In this document: positions 31,915 through 34,222 of the stretch, piece after piece
Numbering within the stretch: the first letter of the stretch is position 1
Layout of the letters: each line of letters begins with the position of its first letter
NCBI GenBank assembly: GCA_002011495.1
Contig: MTNR01000031.1
Span: 1 to 34,222, forward strand
Reading direction: 5' to 3'
DNA length: 34,222 nucleotides
DNA from: Dehalococcoides sp. JdFR-56
GTDB taxonomy: Bacteria; Chloroflexota; Dehalococcoidia; Dehalococcoidales; RBG-16-60-22
Translations under genes and position numbers: made by a program
The notes under the pieces: model-generated
The model's input: only the letters and a program-made list of their open reading frames with translations
What the model was told of the DNA's origin: nothing
The model's database searches: none

Positions 31915-33030
31915 ATGCGTATTAAGGACTTTGAGTTTAACCTCCGTGAACTGGCTGGTTCCACGGGTGACTTCGGTACCCTCTTCCCCTTGGCTATCGG
32001 CTATTTTGCCGTGAACGGCCTAAACCCGGCTGGCCTATTGGTGTTGATGGGGCTGGCCAACATAGTTACCGGGATTATCTACCACCTGCCCATGCCCATC
32101 GAACCCAAGAAGGTGCTGGCGGTGGTGGCCATCACGCAGAAGTGGCCACCTTCACTGATTTACGCCACCGGTTTCGGCACCGGGGTCATCTGGCTGATAC
32201 TCTCCTTCACCGGGTTGATTCAGCAGATCGCTGCCGTGACGCCGAGGAGCGTGGTGCGGGGTGTTCAGGTTGCCCTGGGCGTGCTGCTAGCCATCGAGGG
32301 ATTCAAGATGGTGGCCACCGGCTGGCTACTGGGCGTTATCTCGGTCATCATCGTGATTGTGCTGCGGCAGAATAGATACGCACCGGCGGCCATCGTCCTC
32401 ATGGTGCTGGGGGTGGCCGTGGTTGGTTTCCGTGGTGAGCTAGTGCGGGCGGTTGACCTGGGTTTTACCTTGCCACCATTAACCCTTTTTAGCCCCGGTG
32501 AAATATGGAAGGGCCTGGTGCTTGCCGGCTTTGCCCAAGTAGCGCTCACTGCCACCAATGCCGTCATCGCCACCAGCGCCCTGATTTCGCAGTATTTCCC
32601 CGATAAACCCGTTCCGGAGAGGAAGCTTGCCCTGAATATGGGGATAATGAATGTCATCGCCCCCTTCTTTGGCGGGATGCCCATGTGCCATGGGGCGGGG
32701 GGACTGGCCGGTCAGTACTACTTCGGTGCCAGAACCGGCGGGACAAACATCATCGAGGGGCTAATGGAAATCAGCTTGGGGCTTTTCCTGGCCACCTCCA
32801 TCGCCACCCTTTTCTCCCTGTTTCCCCAGAGTATCATCGGAGCGATGCTGCTTCTGGTAGGCATTGAGCTGACCAAATTTGCCCGAGATATTAGGAAGGA
32901 TGAACTGCTCATCATGGCCCTGACGGCGGGGCTCTCGCTGGCGACTAATATGGCCATTGGCTTTGGGGTGGCCGTGGTCGCCTACCATGCCCTGCGAAGG
33001 TGGAAACCAGCTGCCAAATATGTGGGGTAG
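31915..33030 (+). CDS. MOT1-type putative molybdate/sulfate transporter
   Basis: 371 aa from ATG 31915; a TTG at 31876 in the same frame lies before the expected transcript start and is rejected. It is a membrane protein with about 10 hydrophobic segments. The family motifs are ELAGSTGDFGTLFPL (residues 12-26) and MPMCHGAGGLAGQYYFGARTGG (from 255), which match the SulP-related MOT1 family (molybdate uptake in plants and algae; bacterial members annotated sulfate/molybdate). No STAS domain is present. It is 128 bases downstream of the cysteine peptide and in the same direction as merR, so a shared metal or oxyanion theme is possible. Confidence 0.85.
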   Translation: MRIKDFEFNLRELAGSTGDFGTLFPLAIGYFAVNGLNPAGLLVLMGLANIVTGIIYHLPMPIEPKKVLAVVAITQKWPPSLIYATGFGTGVIWLILSFTGLIQQIAAVTPRSVVRGVQVALGVLLAIEGFKMVATGWLLGVISVIIVIVLRQNRYAPAAIVLMVLGVAVVGFRGELVRAVDLGFTLPPLTLFSPGEIWKGLVLAGFAQVALTATNAVIATSALISQYFPDKPVPERKLALNMGIMNVIAPFFGGMPMCHGAGGLAGQYYFGARTGGTNIIEGLMEISLGLFLATSIATLFSLFPQSIIGAMLLLVGIELTKFARDIRKDELLIMALTAGLSLATNMAIGFGVAVVAYHALRRWKPAAKYVG

Positions 33031-33069
33031 GTCATGGGCGGTAGGCTCTTGGCCTCAAATGATAAGGTA

Positions 33070-33097
33070 TTGACATCAGGCTGGATGGAACTATAAG
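33070..33097 (+). promoter_or_regulatory. Strong promoter upstream of a broken small ORF
   Basis: A perfect TTGACA (33070-33075) is 16 bases from TATAAG (33092-33097). Transcription would begin near 33105, 38 bases before the small ORF's ATG. Confidence 0.6.
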
Positions 33098-33142
33098 ACT
33101 TGCGTGGATATATAAGCAGCCCATTGAGTTAGGGGGGTGCTG

Positions 33143-33255
33143 ATGGTAATACTTCGGGATACGGCTATTATCTTGGGCGCGCTGGGCTCACCATCTTGAT
33201 GCTATACCTAGACCTGCGGGCCATTTCTCCAAAGGCCGGACGGCCAATAACCTAG
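33143..33255 (+). pseudogene. Small membrane protein gene interrupted by a frameshift
   Basis: ATG 33143, with AGGGGGG upstream, reads MVILRDTAIILGAL then reaches TGA at 33199 after 18 codons. If the frame slips by -1 at CTGGGC (33182-33187), reading continues as GLTILMLYLDLRAISPKAG... to TAG 33255, giving a 37-aa protein with one continuous membrane helix. The hydrophobic pattern joins smoothly across the slip, which suggests a recent single-base deletion, a sequencing error or programmed slippage. The strong promoter argues that the locus was or is expressed. No family is recognised. Confidence 0.45.
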
Positions 33256-33262
33256 GCCCTTT

Positions 33263-34222
33263 TTACAGGGCCTGCCGGTAGATGGCCTTGATATCCTCTT
33301 CGGTCAAGTTCCTCGGGTTCCAGACGAAGAGCCGGGTCATGGTCATGGCGCCGGCGGTGAATTTGGGGATATCTTCCTTGGTGACCCCGTAGGTGCTCAG
33401 CTTGCTCGGGATGCCGAGGAGTTCCAGCATTCTAAATAGACTGCTCACCAGCCTTTCCGCGGCCTCATAGTTGGAGAGCCCCGCCACATTCTCCCCCATC
33501 GCTTGGGCGATGCGGGCGTAGCGGCTCAAGCTGCCTATCTTGTTGTAGTCTACCACGTAGGGGAGCATCACGGCGTTGGACCGGCCGTGGGTTAGGTGAT
33601 ACGTCATCCCCAGCGGGTTGGACACGGCGTGGACGATGCCTAGACCAGCGCTGGTGAAAGCCATCCCTGCCAAGGTGGCGGCCAGGGCCATGTTAAACCT
33701 GGCTTCCAGATTATCACCCTTGGCATAGGCTGCCGGTAGGTTTTCCGCGATGAGCCGGATGGCCTCAATGGCCAGGATATCGGAGAAGGGGGTGGCGCTC
33801 ACCGAGACGTAGGCCTCTATGGCGTGCACCAGCGCGTCCATGCCGGTATCCGCGGTCACCACCGGTGGCATGGAGACCATCAGCTTGGGGTCCACGATGG
33901 CCACCTCGGCCAGATTGAAATCACTGTATACCGCCTTCTTGAGTTTATCCGCCTCATCGGTGACCACGGCCACCCGGGTGGTCTCGCTTCCCGTCCCGGC
34001 GGTGGTGGTGATCAGAATCTTGGGCAGCCCGCGGCGGGGCACCTTATCCATGCCGGCATAGTCAAGCACCTTTCCTCCGTTCACCGCCACGATGGCGGCC
34101 CCCTTGGCCGTATCCAGGGAACTGCCGCCGCCGATGCCGATGACGAGGTCATACCCCTTTTCCTGGATTATCTGGGCGCACTCATCCACTATCCGCGCCG
34201 GTGGCTCTGCCTCCACCCCGTC
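33263..34222 (-). CDS. Iron-type (group III) alcohol dehydrogenase, 5' end outside window
   Basis: 319 residues are visible; the reading frame stays open to the window edge, so about 60-70 N-terminal residues are missing, and the apparent GTG near the edge is internal. The nucleotide loop IGIGGGSSLDTAK and TTTAGTGSE are present. The metal site appears as Asp and His in DTGMDALVHAIEAY, then HAVSNPLG and THGRSNAVMLP. This family uses Fe2+ or Zn2+ and NAD(P)H to interconvert alcohols with aldehydes or ketones, for example 1,3-propanediol or lactaldehyde reductases. The substrate is not assignable. It is convergent with the broken small ORF. Confidence 0.93.
   Translation of the reverse strand, partial: DGVEAEPPARIVDECAQIIQEKGYDLVIGIGGGSSLDTAKGAAIVAVNGGKVLDYAGMDKVPRRGLPKILITTTAGTGSETTRVAVVTDEADKLKKAVYSDFNLAEVAIVDPKLMVSMPPVVTADTGMDALVHAIEAYVSVSATPFSDILAIEAIRLIAENLPAAYAKGDNLEARFNMALAATLAGMAFTSAGLGIVHAVSNPLGMTYHLTHGRSNAVMLPYVVDYNKIGSLSRYARIAQAMGENVAGLSNYEAAERLVSSLFRMLELLGIPSKLSTYGVTKEDIPKFTAGAMTMTRLFVWNPRNLTEEDIKAIYRQAL

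Noticed and set aside
33254-33273. Hairpin AGGCCCT/AGGGCCT as a terminator for the Fe-ADH or the small ORF
   Set aside because: It has only seven pairs, the T's lie in the loop rather than after the stem, and no U-run follows on either strand.

Overview
This 34.2 kb window is GC-rich, gene-dense bacterial chromosome. It begins inside the 3' end of a 23S rRNA gene and ends inside an iron-type alcohol dehydrogenase. The gene set suggests an anaerobic Chloroflexota bacterium, probably Dehalococcoidia-like: an NfnAB-type flavoprotein pair, a TRAP transporter, an archaeal-type class I aldolase next to phosphofructokinase, a four-cysteine L28, a compact arg cluster, and a 23S gene with no 5S behind it. 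That assignment is inference from gene content and was not checked against a database.

Layout. 1-158: 23S end and terminator. 159-501: intergenic DNA with a second terminator, a dispersed-repeat copy, and a promoter plus hairpin that looks like an attenuator. 502-2746: NfnA/NfnB-like pair. 2798-3592 (-): SDR dehydrogenase. 3751-3957: small membrane protein. 4047-6626: mutS. 6823-7611: alpha/beta hydrolase. 7688-9554 (-): FAH-family enzyme, pyruvate-kinase-C-terminal-like protein and PPC/DUF296 protein as one operon. 9643-15842: arginine cluster argJ-argB-argD-(membrane-anchored hydrolase-like protein)-argG-argH, in which argG carries a large in-frame internal deletion. 15853-17758 (-): pfkA-fba. 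17917-18105 (-): rpmB. 18208-23335: fakA-fakB-(DegV remnant)-recG. 23332-24450 (-): enolase-superfamily enzyme. 24582-24656: tRNA-Gly(CCC). 24773-29963 (-): TRAP operon (leader peptide, dctP, 34-aa membrane peptide, dctQ, dctM, Gcl-like ThDP enzyme), preceded on the same strand by an iclR regulator (30181-30933). 31144-33030: MerR regulator with a classical 19-bp-spacer operator, a 27-aa CGCGC peptide, and a MOT1-type molybdate/sulfate transporter. 33070-33255: promoter and a broken small ORF. 33263-34222 (-): Fe-ADH, 5' end missing.

How the genes fit together. The TRAP binding protein looks like the 2-oxoacid-binding (TakP) type. Its operon ends in a glyoxylate-carboligase-like ThDP enzyme, so import of a 2-oxoacid or hydroxyacid followed by carboligation or decarboxylation, under IclR control, is a reasonable hypothesis. 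FakA/FakB form a fatty-acid kinase. PFK and aldolase catalyse consecutive glycolytic steps. The least-described parts are the MerR / CGCGC-peptide / MOT1 cluster, the truncated ArgG in an otherwise normal arg cluster, and several very small proteins (15, 27, 34 and a broken 37 aa) with good ribosome binding sites.
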